NCBI RefSeq assembly: GCF_018873765.1
Contig: NC_057925.1
Span: 884,927 to 948,926, forward strand
Origin: Telopea speciosissima
Taxonomy: Eukaryota; Streptophyta; Magnoliopsida; Proteales; Proteaceae
Direction: 5' to 3'
DNA: 64,000 nt
Numbering within the stretch: position 1 is the stretch's first letter; every line of letters starts with the position of its first letter. The notes below the pieces were generated by a model. It did no database searches, was not told the DNA's origin, and saw nothing but the letters and a program-made list of their open reading frames with translations. Positions 22,712-36,500 of the stretch are shown in pieces. The position numbers were made by a program, and so were the translations under genes.

Positions 22712-24304
22712 ATCTCCTCCTATGTTCTACATATATCTACCACACATATATAGAAACCATTGTTCAATCAGTAATTGAATCAATATAAATTGAATAAGTT
22801 GAATATCAATAATCCAATAAATCAAATAAGCAATAAGTAAATTTCAAGAAATAAAACTAGGGTTTTAGATCAAAACTAAACCCAACAATAAATCCGAAGT
22901 TCCACATGCAAGTGGCTAAACCAAAAGAAATAATCAAAAGGAAAAGTCCTTGCAATCCATGTGACTTTACTCATCAAGTAAGTCATCCTCATCGAGATCT
23001 AGATTCAACCGTTCTCCTCCATCTTTGTCATTCTCTGTAATTTGTCAAATATGAATTTCATAAGATAATATGAATTTAATCATTTGCATAATAGCATCTA
23101 GTTCAACAATAAGAACTTAGTACATTTCATACATGGCTGAAGGTAAATCAAAAAACAATAAGCATAATCATCAAGTTTCTTTACAAGAACTCAATCCTAT
23201 ATAGTCTCTATCATAAGGACCATACCATGTTTCCATTTGGAATACTGTGTTCGTCATATCAGTCATAGATTTATATTGTATCATCAAATTTGGAATGGTA
23301 CACCATACTATGAAAGACATGTCATCAAATTTAGAATGACATAAAGACTAGCACAATATTATTGAAACATATCAGACATTTTCCATATTCCTTTGTGGAA
23401 TAACAAAGTAAGGAAACTTCACATGAAGAATTTGCTACACCATCAAATTTAGAATGATTTCACAAACCCCCATACTTAGTAACCTAACTAAGTTATCCGA
23501 AACATGTAAACTGTCACGAATGCTTACCAAGGCTAGATGAGATTCGAATAATTCAAAATAATGCAGGGTTAGGTTAAGACCTGACTAAATGATCTTTAAC
23601 CCCATCTCCCCCGTAGTTTTGAATGTTTGATCTTTGTTCAATCCCTTTGTAAGAGCATCTGCCGTATTATCCTTTGATCTCACATCAAAGTGATAATCCC
23701 TTGTTCTGTTCGATAATTCAGTATGGCCTGTTTTTGCCTGATGTATCTCCTCTTACCATTAAAGAGTGAGTTATTCACTATCGTCTTTGTTACTTGATTA
23801 TCACAGAATATAGATATGGAATTTAACTTAAAACTCCTCAATGGAATATCCATGATAAGATCCTTTATCCACTCTGCTTCATCTCCCGCAGAAGCTAGAA
23901 CATAAAGTTTTGATTCCATAGATGACAGAGCAATACTAGTCTATCTCTTGGACTTCCATGCTACAGCTGCTCCTCCTAGTGTAAATACATAACCACTGGT
24001 GGATCTGTTGTCTCCCAAATCTGAGCACCAAGATGCATCAGAATATCCTTCCAAAGTTGGAGGATGTCCAGTATAACATAGAGCATAACCTAGAGTACCC
24101 TTAAGGTATCTCATCAGCCTCGTCAGGGCATCCCAATGCTCTTTTTCAGGATTACTAGTGAAATGACTCAGCATGCCTACCGTAAAGGCTATGTCTGGCC
24201 TAGTGCAACTCATTGCATATATGAGACTACCAATCAGTTTAGAATATTTTGACTGATTCATGGTGTCGTTTGTGTTAGGTTTCAACCGTTTGTTATAGTC
24301 ATAG

Positions 24305-26811
24305 TGTCACACCCCTATCCCGACAAGGGATAAAATACAATATCAGGGTATGATTGGGGTGACACGCGTCATCCCACCTCACCGCCAGGATCTCGATGCA
24401 GTGGCCAACTCACAGTCATAAACCAATATTAAAATACAATAATATCAGAGTACGAAAGACAAAGGAATATTACATTCCAAGATAGGTCAGAGTTTGCGAA
24501 AGCGTAAATGAAATGATTATAAGATGTTCATTGGCTAATGATAATAAATAACATAGTTACAAAATTCCTATGACCATCAAGTAGCTACCAAAAAGGTAAA
24601 ACATAAAAGTTTATACAAAGCACAATATTCTAAAATAATAATAAAACGGGAACGATCCCAAGTAACAGACAACCCGTAGGCACAATCATCATGGGCAACC
24701 ATCGCCATGATCCTCGATCCACGTCTCGGCTCCACAGTAATCATCTGCATCCAAATCTAAAAAGAATGTGTACACGGGGTTAGCTCCACGAGCTAGTGAG
24801 AGAGAAAAGGGGATGCACAATCACACAATCACAAATAGTCCATGGTGCATGCTATTATTAATTCATTTACCACCTAACACACAATGCTAAGTCAATGGGT
24901 ATATGCTACGCAATAACTCGGGAAGACATTGTGGATCCTTCCATTCTCACCACAATGCAACCTCAATTATTACTATGGAGCCCGCGCCGGTCGTAGTCAT
25001 CACCACCCAGGCGACCCCGATAACTATTACTACCCCTGGCCTGGCCTCTCTAACTCTCCACAGGCGTGCAGGTGCTCGGCTACCCAACACCTAAACCCCT
25101 GTTGGTAAGGGTCGTAGCATAGGGAGCCAGCCTAACCACGGATATACTACATGAATCCTATCGTGTTGAGAGGTACATCCGGTGTGTCAACGTCCCATTC
25201 CATCTAACACCGGTACCGACAACACGGCGCATACGAGCAAGAATGAGATGTAATATACAATTCCACGTGTCTGGGGTTCGGTGCCGATACTTCCGCACCG
25301 TAACCCAACACAAATCCATATCATCCAAATCATCATCATCGAATAAGAATAAATGCAAATATGCAATCATGCTTGAATGATAATGTCACAATATAATTCA
25401 TAAATGCATGAATAAGCAATAGTAAACAAGCTCAAGCAGTCACCCAAACCCACTCACCAATTACTTCAAATGGAATTTGTATAAGCGCAACGATTCCCGC
25501 TCAAAATCACCCCATTGCACATATGTTGGCACCTATGGAAGTGAATAAGAGTGTGAGAGAGTGTAGGGAGGCCTCATAGAGAAACCCCACCGTTTACATA
25601 AGTTATAAGCCTTAAAAGCGCATCGGAGGCAACGTCGGACTCAGAGGCCTGCCTCGACCTTGCCTCGACCTTCCTGCGAGGCTCGGGACACATCGGAGGC
25701 AAACATCGGACTCACGCGATCTTGCCTCCGATGCAACCCAAGTGTGATTTCAAGGTCTTTAAAAGCCCGGGGTTGTCCCATTTGGTTCTCTAAGCCTCAA
25801 GGGACTAGGGAGGGGTGTCTTGGAGTCTATTTGGGTCTTAGAAACACCCAACATTCAAAGATTTAAGGGGTTTAAAGGATCAAAAGCTCAAAAATCCAGA
25901 TTTGGGGTTTTCTTTGGTGGTTGAAGCTTTAGAATCAAATAGATTCAGCAAGAGGTCAAAATAGAGGTCTTTATAGGATTGTAATGAAAATGGGATAGCA
26001 TCCTACAAGGGAAACTACACATGGCTCGAGCTAACCCTTTGGGTTTCCAAAAGAAATCCCCATCTTGGGGCTGCAACCAACGAACCACCCAAGCTCAAGC
26101 GAGCAAGGGGGAAGAGAGAAAAATGGGGGAAAAGGGCACTTGGCTTACTTGGTTTGAGGTACACACGATGTACCCTCTTTAAAGCTCAAACCCAGCAGCC
26201 ATTTCCTTCTTCTTCTTCCCTTCCTTCTCCTTCTTCTCCTCCTTGCCGCCTCCTCTCTTCAAAGCTCTCCTCCTTTTCACGATTAGGTTAGGAAAGAAAA
26301 GAAAAAGAAAGACTAAGGAATAGTCTTACCCCTCTCTCTCATATAGAAAATCACTTTTAATGGCCTGTTTGGATAAGGCCTCATAAGTGTAACCTAGGGT
26401 CTATTTGGGTAGGGTCAAACATGGCGGGCACCAATAGCACCTTAGCCACGAGGTCTCACCCACAAGGGTCCTTGTTAGCGCATTGGATGCGGGGTCGGAG
26501 GCAGCCGGTAACCTTGCCTCCGATGCGAGTAGGAAGGTGGTTCCCACCATAAGAGGTCGGGGCCTTTGGACCACACTTGAGGGCTTTGAGAGGGCGATAA
26601 GCACACAACAAATTTGGTCAACTACTTACCCACGACACGTCAAGGTGCAACCTCCGTGGTCCCGACTAGTTTCAATAGGCAACCTCGTACTATGGTCAAT
26701 ATAGTGGGTTTGACCACCGGTGAGAACAACTCACGGCATACGTGGTAGTGATAACTACACGTCACGGGGAAGAATTAATAATTAATTATACTCTGGGGTG
26801 CGGGTATAACA
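24305..26811 (-). repeat. nested element left LTR (3' LTR)
   Basis: 2507 bp, TGTCACACC...GGTATAACA on the plus strand. It pairs with 31017-33521. Differences are mostly 1-3-bp changes at CAG/CTG-type sites. Confidence 0.93.
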
Positions 26812-29690
26812 TTCTCCCCACCTTACAAGAAATTTCGTCCCTGAAATTTGAGGCGACTAGGGTCTCAAGTGATAAGGGTTGTTGGATAACAACATCCCAA
26901 GTCACCCACATCTTAAACTAAGTCAAAGGTCGGGTCAAGATGAGGCGGTGCCTACATGTCATAGCAAGTCGGGTTCCACAACTCTCTTTTTCTTACGGGT
27001 CACATTACCACGGGGGTGTGGTTCACAATAACCCTAGGAAAGCAGGGTTCCAACTACTAAGTTAAGTCTCAAGGAACAAAGGTTCCCTAGATCTTCCGGA
27101 TCGGGTGATACCACTCTAGCCTTGATACTCTGGTCATTCTTGGGTTACGGATTTAACTTGTCCATGACCCAACATAGGGTTTACATTAGAAGGCTTTCAC
27201 ATCTGGTTGTCTCATTACCTAACCCAACTTTAGAATGATTTGGAATATTGATGGAATCTCCTATTGTTCCTCGATGCGGAGGAACGCATTTGGTGATCCA
27301 TTACCCCATTCATATCTGTCGTTGGAGAAGGTCTTGTTACATCCTTCGTTTCAACTTTCACAACCTTTAAACCTACTACACGGTTATCCCACAAGGAAGA
27401 GTCCACATCGGTCCTCTTTCGAGAACCAATAACCCTTTAATAGTTTTGGTCCAAGTCAACTCTTCAAGCAGGTCTCAATAAATTAACCTACTCGGTCATT
27501 AAATCCATTATTCATTACCCTAAGGTTTGGTCAACCAAGGTCGGGCTCCAACTAGTTTCACGGCAAGGTCGAGGTAAGTCATACTTATAGTACCGGAGAA
27601 TCACTCTAGTCACACAAGTCCAAGGTTCTAAGGGATAACTATATATATATATCACACCAATATGTAGGCATAGATTCAATAATTACATTCAAATTCCTAT
27701 GGACATATCATCATCTAGGTCAATCCACCGAACAAGAAGTTCTCAGTCTTGTTCGCTAAGTCCTTTCTTTGGAAAGTCGAATCACGGTGTAGGACTTTCT
27801 CTATGAGTCTAAACAAGGTTTGGATGGACCAAGTAAAGTCCAAATAGAGTCATCACTAGCTTGAGGTGTTATGAGTGACTTCCAAATACACGTGACCTTC
27901 ATGGCTTACTCAAATAAACAGCCCAAACCAGCCTATTACTTTCCTTTCCTAGTACCTACCCACAGGTTTAGATTCTACGCACCCCATTAAGGGTCTCTAC
28001 CTGCATAGATTTAGGTTTCCCTATCCATAAGGTTTGGGTCCTTACATTCATAGGGTCTAAGGATCTTCATCCTCAAGGGTAACTCTTCTCCTTTTAGGTA
28101 AGAGAGGAGTCACGTGTTACCAATGCTGCTAGTTCTCATTAGCTGGCCATCGGGTACAAGTCCTAACCTCTTTCAATTTTTAGGTATTAACTAGACTCAT
28201 GTGGTCCCCACAAATGGGTCACACAACAGGGTGTCCGATCTAGGGTATAGGCACAAGATCATCACATATAGGTGTGGTCAAAGGTCTCCAAAATAGGCTC
28301 AAAATCTTAAAGAAAATCGGGTGGACTCACGGCGATGTCAAGCACTCACGGTGCATTCGTGGCTCCTCCGTGAAAATAGGTAAGCGAGACTAACGGGCGG
28401 ATGTGGAATGCAAATCCGTTCGTTCGTCCGATCTCGAAGTCTCAAAGCGAGAGAGAGTTGAAGTCAAACGGATCTACATACGACGCATGAGTGTGGATCC
28501 GTTCGTTGATCCGCACGATTTTAAAATGATAATTTCAAGTTTTGTGCGGGCGGATTCACGACAAGTGGATCCGTTCGTTCGTTTGTTCGTAGAATTTTAA
28601 CAAAACAGAGCCACGAGTTTTAAAACTCATTTTTGGCTCCAAAAGAAAAGGACATAACCGCAGGGAGAAAAATCTCTGAGGGACTTCCGAAGCTCCCCTT
28701 AGGTGGTTTTCTTGTAATCCTAAGCCTCAAGGTTCAACTCTCGGTTGTTCAAGATATGACTTTCTTCTCATTCCTACTTTCTCTTTCTTGGATTTGGGAT
28801 GAATCATCTCAAGTTGTGATCATGTCTTGATTTTGCTTGTAATCCCATGGCCATGTACACCAAATTCATACCAAACCGATTGGCGAAACTAGGGTTTTAG
28901 GTGTAAATCAAGTCCTATTTGATCGATGACACTAAGTTGTTGGATCTTTGTTTGATTATTGCATCTTTTATAAATTTTCAAGTCTTTGCGCATTTTAGAG
29001 ACTGTTGCTATGTTTGTCAAGTCTAGTTGAATTTTACTAGGATTATATTCAGGTTTTGATTGTGGTAAAGTTATCAATTCACAATATTTTGGGAAAACTC
29101 TCCAAGTTCAAATCTAATTCTTTTACATGCCATAAAATCTCATAGAAAATTATCACATTGTCTTATCTTCAAACATATTTCCTTGTATACATGATTGTTG
29201 ATAAAATCCTTAGAATCTTTCCTCTTCTCTTTTGCCATATTTGATTCGGTCTTACTAGATAGGGCTTAGCTTACATTCTCGAGTTGTCACAAATCATATT
29301 TACTTGTTTCCTAAGATTCAAACTTCCAACCACAAAATCTGAAAATTTTCTTTGAAGTTCAAGGCATGCTCCATGATTGAATAAACCCATTTCTTGCTTG
29401 AACCCACTATTTTGTATAAAATATTACTTTTTAGGCATATTATGACCATGAATCTTCATTATTTATCATGTCATTCACATAATGGCCATGCCTTTCCTTT
29501 TTCTCCAACTTCTTAGATCACAATTTGATAAAAAAATCAGAATTTTCTAGCCTAAGAATCCTGTTGTAACTTAATTGCCTTAAAAAAGAATCAAAGGCTA
29601 GGTTTTAAACCCCATAACCTTACATTGATCATCTACTTAGGCCTTAACATTCAAGGTATTACTTTGCTATCTACTTGGCTTTTGGTGCTG
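26812..29690. other. nested element interior, non-coding
   Basis: No coding frame above background on either strand. The first bases (TTCTCCCCACC) are the complement of the polypurine tract. A block at 28380-28600 repeats GATCCGTTCGTTCG-like phrases. It probably contains only packaging and priming signals plus unrelated filler. Confidence 0.6.
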
Positions 29691-29706
29691 CAGGTTAAAA
29701 CAATCA

Positions 29707-30350
29707 ATGGCTCCAAGAACACGACGTACATGCGTAGAACAAATTGCACCAAGCTGTCCTAGATCCACTATGGTTCCAAAAGATAGAGGACCAAGAGCTT
29801 TATCGAGACTACTTCCGCTTGAAATATAATGGAAGGCGGGATGTAGTGTTGGATGATCTCAAGCTTACAAGGTGGGGCGGAGATTTGAGGCATTGGGGTG
29901 GACCAATATTCTCAACCTTCCGAACCATACTACCCAAAACTCATCGGGCATTTCTATGCAAATCGACACCGAGAACCAGGGCACACAAAACTATCGGGTT
30001 GTTTCATATGTAAAGGGGTTCCTATAGCCTTCAACTGCGACACGGTTGGCCGACATTATCAATGTCCATTGGAGGAGCAAAGACCTATTGTTCACCTAGA
30101 AGGAATCCCTATACCTTCATCGAGGTGGGAGGTATTGACATTCGGCGACCATAAGGCGGTTGAACCTATGAGTGGTGGATGGCTTCGATGAGGTCACGAA
30201 GCAACTCTTCGACCGGACTCGGCGCCTAGAGGGTATCGAGAGAGGGTAGATGACATCAACACCTTTCTTGGTCGCGATGGTGGCGGTGGTGCAAATGACT
30301 ATCCCAACTTTCTCTCAACAAATTGAAGTTATCTCGGATCAGTTCTTCTA
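29707..30350 (+). pseudogene. antisense coding relic inside the nested element, plant transposon/gag-like protein
   Basis: The plus strand shows MAPRTRRT at 29707. In shifting frames it continues with LYRDYFRLKYNGRRDVVLDD, PSEPYYPKLIGHFYAN, KLSGCFICKGVPIAFNCDTV and RPIVHLEGIPIPSSRWEVLT. The order 'EPYYPKLIGHFYAN...VKGVPIAFN' resembles the 'putative plant transposon protein' domain seen in many plant retroelements. Small indels break the frame every 30-60 codons. It runs opposite to the element's transcription direction as set by the primer site, so it is an additional antisense ORF or a captured fragment. The family assignment is from memory and tentative. Confidence 0.5.
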
Positions 30351-31002
30351 GTTCTTGTCTTAGGATGAACAATGGGAACTTTTAGAAAGGGTAGACTTGT
30401 ATATTTAATGCGAGATAACAGAATCAAATGTTTGAATTGGAACAAATGGGGTCTTGCATTCGAGTTGGGAAAGGCACGATTATGTCCAAACGGAGAATGG
30501 AACAATTATGGTGTTTAGATTGGTATCTCTTGATTGAAGCGAGGATGGAATCATATGTTTTTGTTGGAATAGATGAAATCATGAATGTTGAAATAGGAAG
30601 AATATGATTGCCTCCCAAGAAGATTTAGAACAATTGGATATTTGTAATTAATCTTATATGTATCTCTATGTATTTGATTAATTCTCTCTTGTTTAAATCA
30701 TTGCTTGATATTTGTGCTTGGTTATGATTGATTCATTAGTGTTTATGAATTATAGCATATAAGCTGTCCATCTATGACCTACTTAAGACTCAACCAAGCA
30801 ATTACATAGTTGTAGCTTAACGACCTAAGGTTCAAGTCCTAAGTTCCATGTTACCTATTATCTTCTAAGTCCTTGTTTCACCACAATCGAGTCTTCTCCT
30901 ATGTCCGCACACAATCATTTATGTTCTTGAAGATTTTTAGTTTAGAACCTAATTGTGGAGAGTAAATCAAAGTCCGCAAGCGTGGTCGGTGCGAGCATCA
31001 TT

Positions 31003-31013
31003 GCTCGATACCA
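31003..31013 (-). promoter_or_regulatory. nested element primer-binding site, degraded
   Basis: TGGTATCGAGC on the minus strand, three bases from the 5' LTR. The canonical site is TGGTATCAGAGC, so a CAG has become CG. Confidence 0.7.
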
Positions 31014-31016
31014 TGT

Positions 31017-33521
31017 TGTCACACCCTATCCCGACAAGGGATAAAATACAATATCGAGGGTATGATTGGGGTGACACGCGTCATCCCACCTCACCGTCAG
31101 GATCTCGATGCGATGGCCAACTCACGTATAAACCAATATTAAAATACAATAATATCGAGTACGAAAGACAAAGGAATATTACATTCCAAGATAGGTCGAG
31201 TTTGCAAAGCGTAAATGAAATGATTATAAGATGTTCATTGGCTAATGATAATAAATAACATAGTTACAAAATTCCTATGACCATCAAGTAGCTACCAAAA
31301 AGGTAAAACATAAAAGTTTATACAAAGCACAATATTCTAAAATAATAATAAAACGGAACGATCCCAAGTAAGCAGTACAACCCGTAGGCACAATCATCAT
31401 GGGCAACCATCGCCATGATCCTGATCCACGGTCTCTGGCTCCACGTAATCATCGCATCCAAATCTAAAAAGAATGTGTACACGGGGTTAGCTCCACCGAG
31501 CTAGTGAGAGAGAAAAGGGGATGCACAATCACACAATCACAAATAGTCCATGGTGCATGCTATTATTAATTCATTTACCACCTAACACACAATGCTAAGT
31601 CAATGGGTATATGCTCATGCAATAACTCGGGAAGACATTGTGGATCCTTCCATTCTCACCACAATGCAACCTCAATTATTACTATGGAGCCGCGCGCGGT
31701 CGTAGTCATCACCACCCGGAGGCGACCCCGATAACCATTACTACCCCTGGCCTGGCCTCTCTAACTCTCCACGGGCGCAGTGCTCGCTACCCAACACCTA
31801 AACCCCTGTTGGTAAGGGTCGTAGCATAGGGAAGGCCTAACCACGGATATACTACATGAATCCTATCGTGTTGAGAGGTACATCCGGTGTGTCAACGTCC
31901 CATTCCATCTAACACCGGGTACCAAGACAACACGGCGCATACTGAGCAAGAATGAGATGTAATATACAATTCCACGTAATACGGGGTTCGGTGCAGTACT
32001 TCCCAGACCAGTAACCCAACACAAATCCATATCATCCAAATCATCATCATCGAATAAGAATAAATGCAAATATGCAATCATGCTTGAATGATAATGTCAC
32101 AATATAATTCATAAATGCATGAATAAGCAATAGTAAACAAGCTCAAGCAGTCACCCAAACCCACTCACCAATTACTTCAAATGGAATTTGTATAAGCGCA
32201 ATGATTCCCGCTCAAAATCACCCCATTGCACATATGTTGGCACCTATGGAAGTGAATAAGAGTGTGAGAGAGTGTAGGGGAGGCCTCATAGAGAAACCCC
32301 ACCGTTTACATAAGTTATAAGCCTTAAAAACGCATCGGAGGCAACGTCGGACTCAGCGGCCTGCCTCGGCCTTGCCTCCGACCTTCCTGCGAGCTCGGGA
32401 CACATCGGAGGCAAACATCGGACTCACGCAGATCTTGCCTCCGATGCAACCCAAGTGTGATTTCAAGGTCTTTAAAAGCCCGGGGTTGTCCCATTTGGTT
32501 CTCTAAGCCTCAAGGGACTAGGGAGGGGTGTCTTGGAGTCTATTTGGGTCTTAGAAACACCCAACATTCAAAGATTTAAGGGGTTTAAAGGATCAAAAGC
32601 TCAAAAATCCAGATTTGGGGTTTTCTTTGGTAGTTGAAGCTTTAGAATCAAATAGATTCAAGAGGTCAAAATAGAGGTCTTTATAGGATTGTAATGAAAA
32701 TGGGATAGCATCCTACAAGGGAAACTACACATGGCTCGAGCTAACCCTTTGGGTTTCCAAAAGAAATCCCCATCTTGGGGCTGCAACCAACGAACCACCC
32801 AAGCTCAAACGAGCAAGGGGAAGAGAGAAAATGGGGGAAAAGGGCACTTGGCTTACTTGGTTTGAGGTACACACGATGTACCCTCTTTAAAGCTCCAAAC
32901 CCAGCCCATTTCCTTCTTCTTCTTCCCTTCCTTCTCCTTCTTCTCCTCCTTGCCGCCTCCTCTCTTCAAAGCTCTCCTCCTTTTCACGATTAGGTTAGGA
33001 AAGAAAAGAAAAAGAAAGACTAAGGAATAGTCTTACCCCTCTCTCTCATATAGAAAATCACTTTTAATGGCCTGTTTGGATAAGGCCTCATAAGTGTAAC
33101 CTAGGGTCTATTTGGGTAGGGTCAAACATGGCGGGGCACCAATAGCACCTTAGCCACGGGTCTCACCCACAAGGGTCCTTGTTAGCGGCATTGGATGCGG
33201 GGTCGGAGGCAGCCGATAACCTTGCCTCCGATGCGAGTAGGAAGGTGGTTCCCACCATAAGAGGTCGGGCCTTTGGACCACACTTCGAGGGCTTTGAGAG
33301 GCGGTAAGCACACAACAAATTTGGTCAACTACTTACCCCTGACACGTCAAGGTGCAACCTCCGTGGTCCCGACTAGTTTCAATAGGCAACCTCGTACTAT
33401 GGTCAATATAGCTGGGTTTGACCACCAGTGAGAACAACTCACCGGCATACGTGGTAGTGATAACTACACGTCACGGGGAAGAATTAATAATTAATTATAC
33501 TCTTGGGGTGCGGGTATAACA
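31017..33521 (-). repeat. nested element right LTR (5' LTR)
   Basis: 2505 bp, partner of 24305-26811. It would hold the element's promoter on the minus strand. Confidence 0.93.
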
Positions 33522-36500
33522 CATAGGGTGTTTCAATCGATTTTCAATCACTGTATCCCCAACTAGAAAGTAGCATCTCAATGTAATGAGATTGACTAAG
33601 GGTGATCCCTTGCTCATCGAAGCTTACTCTCATTTCAAGAATGGTGTCCACCACACCAAGATCTTTCATGTCAAATTCTTTGGACAAGGTTTCTTTAATG
33701 TCTCTCACTACAGAGAGATCAGAATCGAGAATCAACATGCCATCTACATACAAGCAAATAATCGCAACCTTGTTTGACTCAGATAAAAAATAAAGGCACT
33801 TATCCGTGTTAGTGGTTTGAAAACCAAGGCTCTTTACGATCTTGTCGAACTTCTCATGCCGCAAGAAGAATCCTTATCGTTGCCAAATGACAGACCGGGG
33901 AGTAGATGTCAAAATAATCTATCCCTCTCACCTGTTTATAGCCCTTAGCTACTAACCGTGCTTTATACCTGGCTATAGACCCATCCGGATTAAGTTTCTT
34001 CTTCAGTATCCACTTACACCCTATTGTCTTGGCCCCTCTAGGCAGATCAACAAGGTGCCAGGACTCATTCTGCATTAAAGAGCTCATTTCCTCATCAATG
34101 ACTTCTTTTCATAACAGTGAGTTTCTAGATCTCATCGCTTCCTTATAGGTGGATGGATTAGCCTCTAAATGGTAGGTCACAAAATCCTCACCAAAATTCT
34201 TGGGTACTCGATCTCTAATAGATACTCTTCTAGATTCTGATTCAAGAAGCATTGTGGTAGTGTCAGAAACAATTGGTTCAGATTCCAAAGGTGATTCTGT
34301 AACCACTTCAGTCAGACTAGGCAAGGTCAGGCCTTTATCTCTAAGGAATTTATCTTCAAAGAATATAGCATCCTTAGATTCTACCACCACATTGGTTGAT
34401 AGATCCAAAAATTGATCTGCAGCACTGTCTTCTGCACAATCTATACACAAGTGTTTGCTCTAGTTCCCACCTTAGGTCTCCTAGGGTCTTATATCCTAAT
34501 ACAAGCTATACAGCTCCAAACCTTAAGAGTGTCATATCTACATGGATGATTAGGCCATAGTTCATAAGGTGTAGAAGTCAATTTTGAATGTGATAGTCGA
34601 TTTAGAATGTGATTTGCAGTCAACACTGCTTCTCCCCAATAGCAAGAGGGCATGTCAGCTGTCAATAACATAGAGTTTAACATCTCTATTAACGTTCTGT
34701 TCTTTCTTTCAGCTATGCCATTTGATTGAGGTGAGTAAGGAGCAGTAGTCTCAAGGATTATGGTCGTAGAGGCATAGAATTCTTTGAACTCTGTCAATTT
34801 GTATTCTCCTCCCCTATCACTTCTAAATCTTTTAATTTTCAAGTTCAACAGATTTTCTACCCTATTCTTGAAAATTTTCAAAAGGTTCATCTTTAGATTT
34901 TAACAGGTATAAATGACAATATCTAGAAAAATCGTCTATAAATGTTATCAAATACTTCTGACCTCCTCTAGTTGTGTAGCTTTTAAAGTCACAAATGTCA
35001 GAATGTATAAGTTCAAGAAGTTGAGTGCTCCTAAAAATCGATCTGAAAGGTTTCTAGTTATTTTGATTTGAGCACACACTTCACATCTGTTAAACCTAAT
35101 TGAAATGTCTAATGGTAAATTATGAGTTTTAGCTAGTTTGAGCATTTTCCTATTGTTCACATGTCCTAACCTACAATGTAGTATTTTAGGATCAAGTGAA
35201 TTATGGTTAACCTAATTTATTGACTCATTAGTTAAACTCAACCTAAATATACCATTCAAATTATAAGCACATCCAAAATAAAAAGAGTTAACAGACAATG
35301 TTACTCTACCACTACTAAAAGTAATAGACATTCCAGCATCAAGCAAAATTTCAATTAAAATTAAATTCTTTTCAAAATCAAAAAAAAATTTAACATTTTT
35401 CAAAATAAGTATTTTACCTGATGAAATAACCAAGTTTGTTGTCCCTTGTTGTATCACTTTCACGACGTCTCCATTTGCAACAGTGACAGTCTCTGCTACT
35501 TGAACAATATCAGTTAGCAGGTCCTTGTTATTGCAAACATGACAAGTTGCCCCAGAGTCTAACCATCAATCTGAAGATGTACTGGACGACCCTTTACCCT
35601 TGCCAACCATGGCAACAAAGTTAGTAGGCTCAGTTTTGTCCACCAACATGTGAACATTCTTCTGTGGTGTGTCAGTGTTCCCTTTTTTAAGACTCCTATA
35701 CTCAGATGCATAGTGACTCCATTTTTCATAATTGCGACACTTGCCCCTCTTTTTAAAATTAGTCTTTTTGGCCTCCAACTGTTGGGATTCTTTCTTAGGT
35801 GGTTTGGACTGCCTAGGATATTTCTTGGATTGTGAAATCAAATTGGCAGATCCTTATTGTTGTTTCACCATCTCCAAGTTATTCCTGGCTCTGTTCTCAT
35901 CTTCGATTCTAATGAACCGTTTGAGATCATCCAATCCCACTTGTGTTTTCTTTCTATGCATCTCAGTTTTAAAGGAATGTCAGGTAGAGGGTAACTTAAA
36001 AATAATTGCACCCACTAAGAATGCATCAACAACAAGAATATTTTCTTGGTTCAGTTTTGTTCTCAAGTTCTCAAAGTCTGTAACTTGAAGAGTGATTTCC
36101 TTGTCTTCTTGAAACTTGAAATCTATGAACTTATCAACTAAGTGGATCTTTGATAGTTTCTCCTCCTTTTTGAATTGGGCATCAAGATTTTTTCAAATCT
36201 CTTTTGCAGTCTCATATTTACTATAGGTAGAGAGCCAGCCTATCTGACAGGTAGTTCAATAGATAGTCTTTGCAAAAATCCTCATCACTTATCCATTGGG
36301 CTTCAGTTAGGTCCGTACAATCAGAAAAGGTATTTACCACAGTGTAGAAAATATTAAGGAACTTCAGTCCAAACTGAATCTTCCTTTTTCAAGAACTGAA
36401 CTCAGAGCCACTAAAGTTTTCCAATTTGATCATCTCAATTGGAACAGTATGTTTCTCCATTATTATGTGATTTGTTTATATGTTCAGGAAAAAATTCAAA

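Larger units (their letters stand above)
24305..33521 (-). mobile_element. nested non-autonomous gypsy-like element with 2.5-kb LTRs (LARD type)
   Basis: The LTRs at 24305-26811 and 31017-33521 begin TGTCACACCC and end CGGGTATAACA on the plus strand. The 5-bp target duplication CATAG lies at 24300-24304 and 33522-33526. On the minus strand the 5' LTR is followed by a degraded iMet primer site TGGTATCGAGC, and a polypurine tract GGTGGGGAGAAT abuts the 3' LTR, which fixes the orientation. The 4.2-kb interior has no readable gag, RT, integrase or RNase H, so it must be mobilised in trans. The LTR ends (TGTTATACCC.../...GTGACA, minus strand) and polypurine tract resemble the Tekay-like gypsy group; that lineage is inference. 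Insertion into copia-2 shows it is the younger element. Confidence 0.92.
23585..36460 (-). pseudogene. copia-2 gag-pol, defective and interrupted
   Basis: The start MEKHTVPIEMIKLENFSG (36460) matches copia-3 gag. Next are a decayed zinc-knuckle region near 35700, the protease area at 35540-35580, a pre-integrase block (ILKNVKFFFDFEKNLILIEI), integrase PYSPQSNGIAERKNRT at 34700-34760, and [22 protein letters not shown] near 34030. The RT active site reads YVDG instead of YVDD near 33740. After the nested insertion it resumes with PDIAFTVGMLSHFTSNPE and [17 protein letters not shown] (24285-23941) and RNase [13 protein letters not shown]. Numerous stops and frameshifts occur, and the gypsy-like insertion lies between RT and RNase H. 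Confidence 0.88.
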
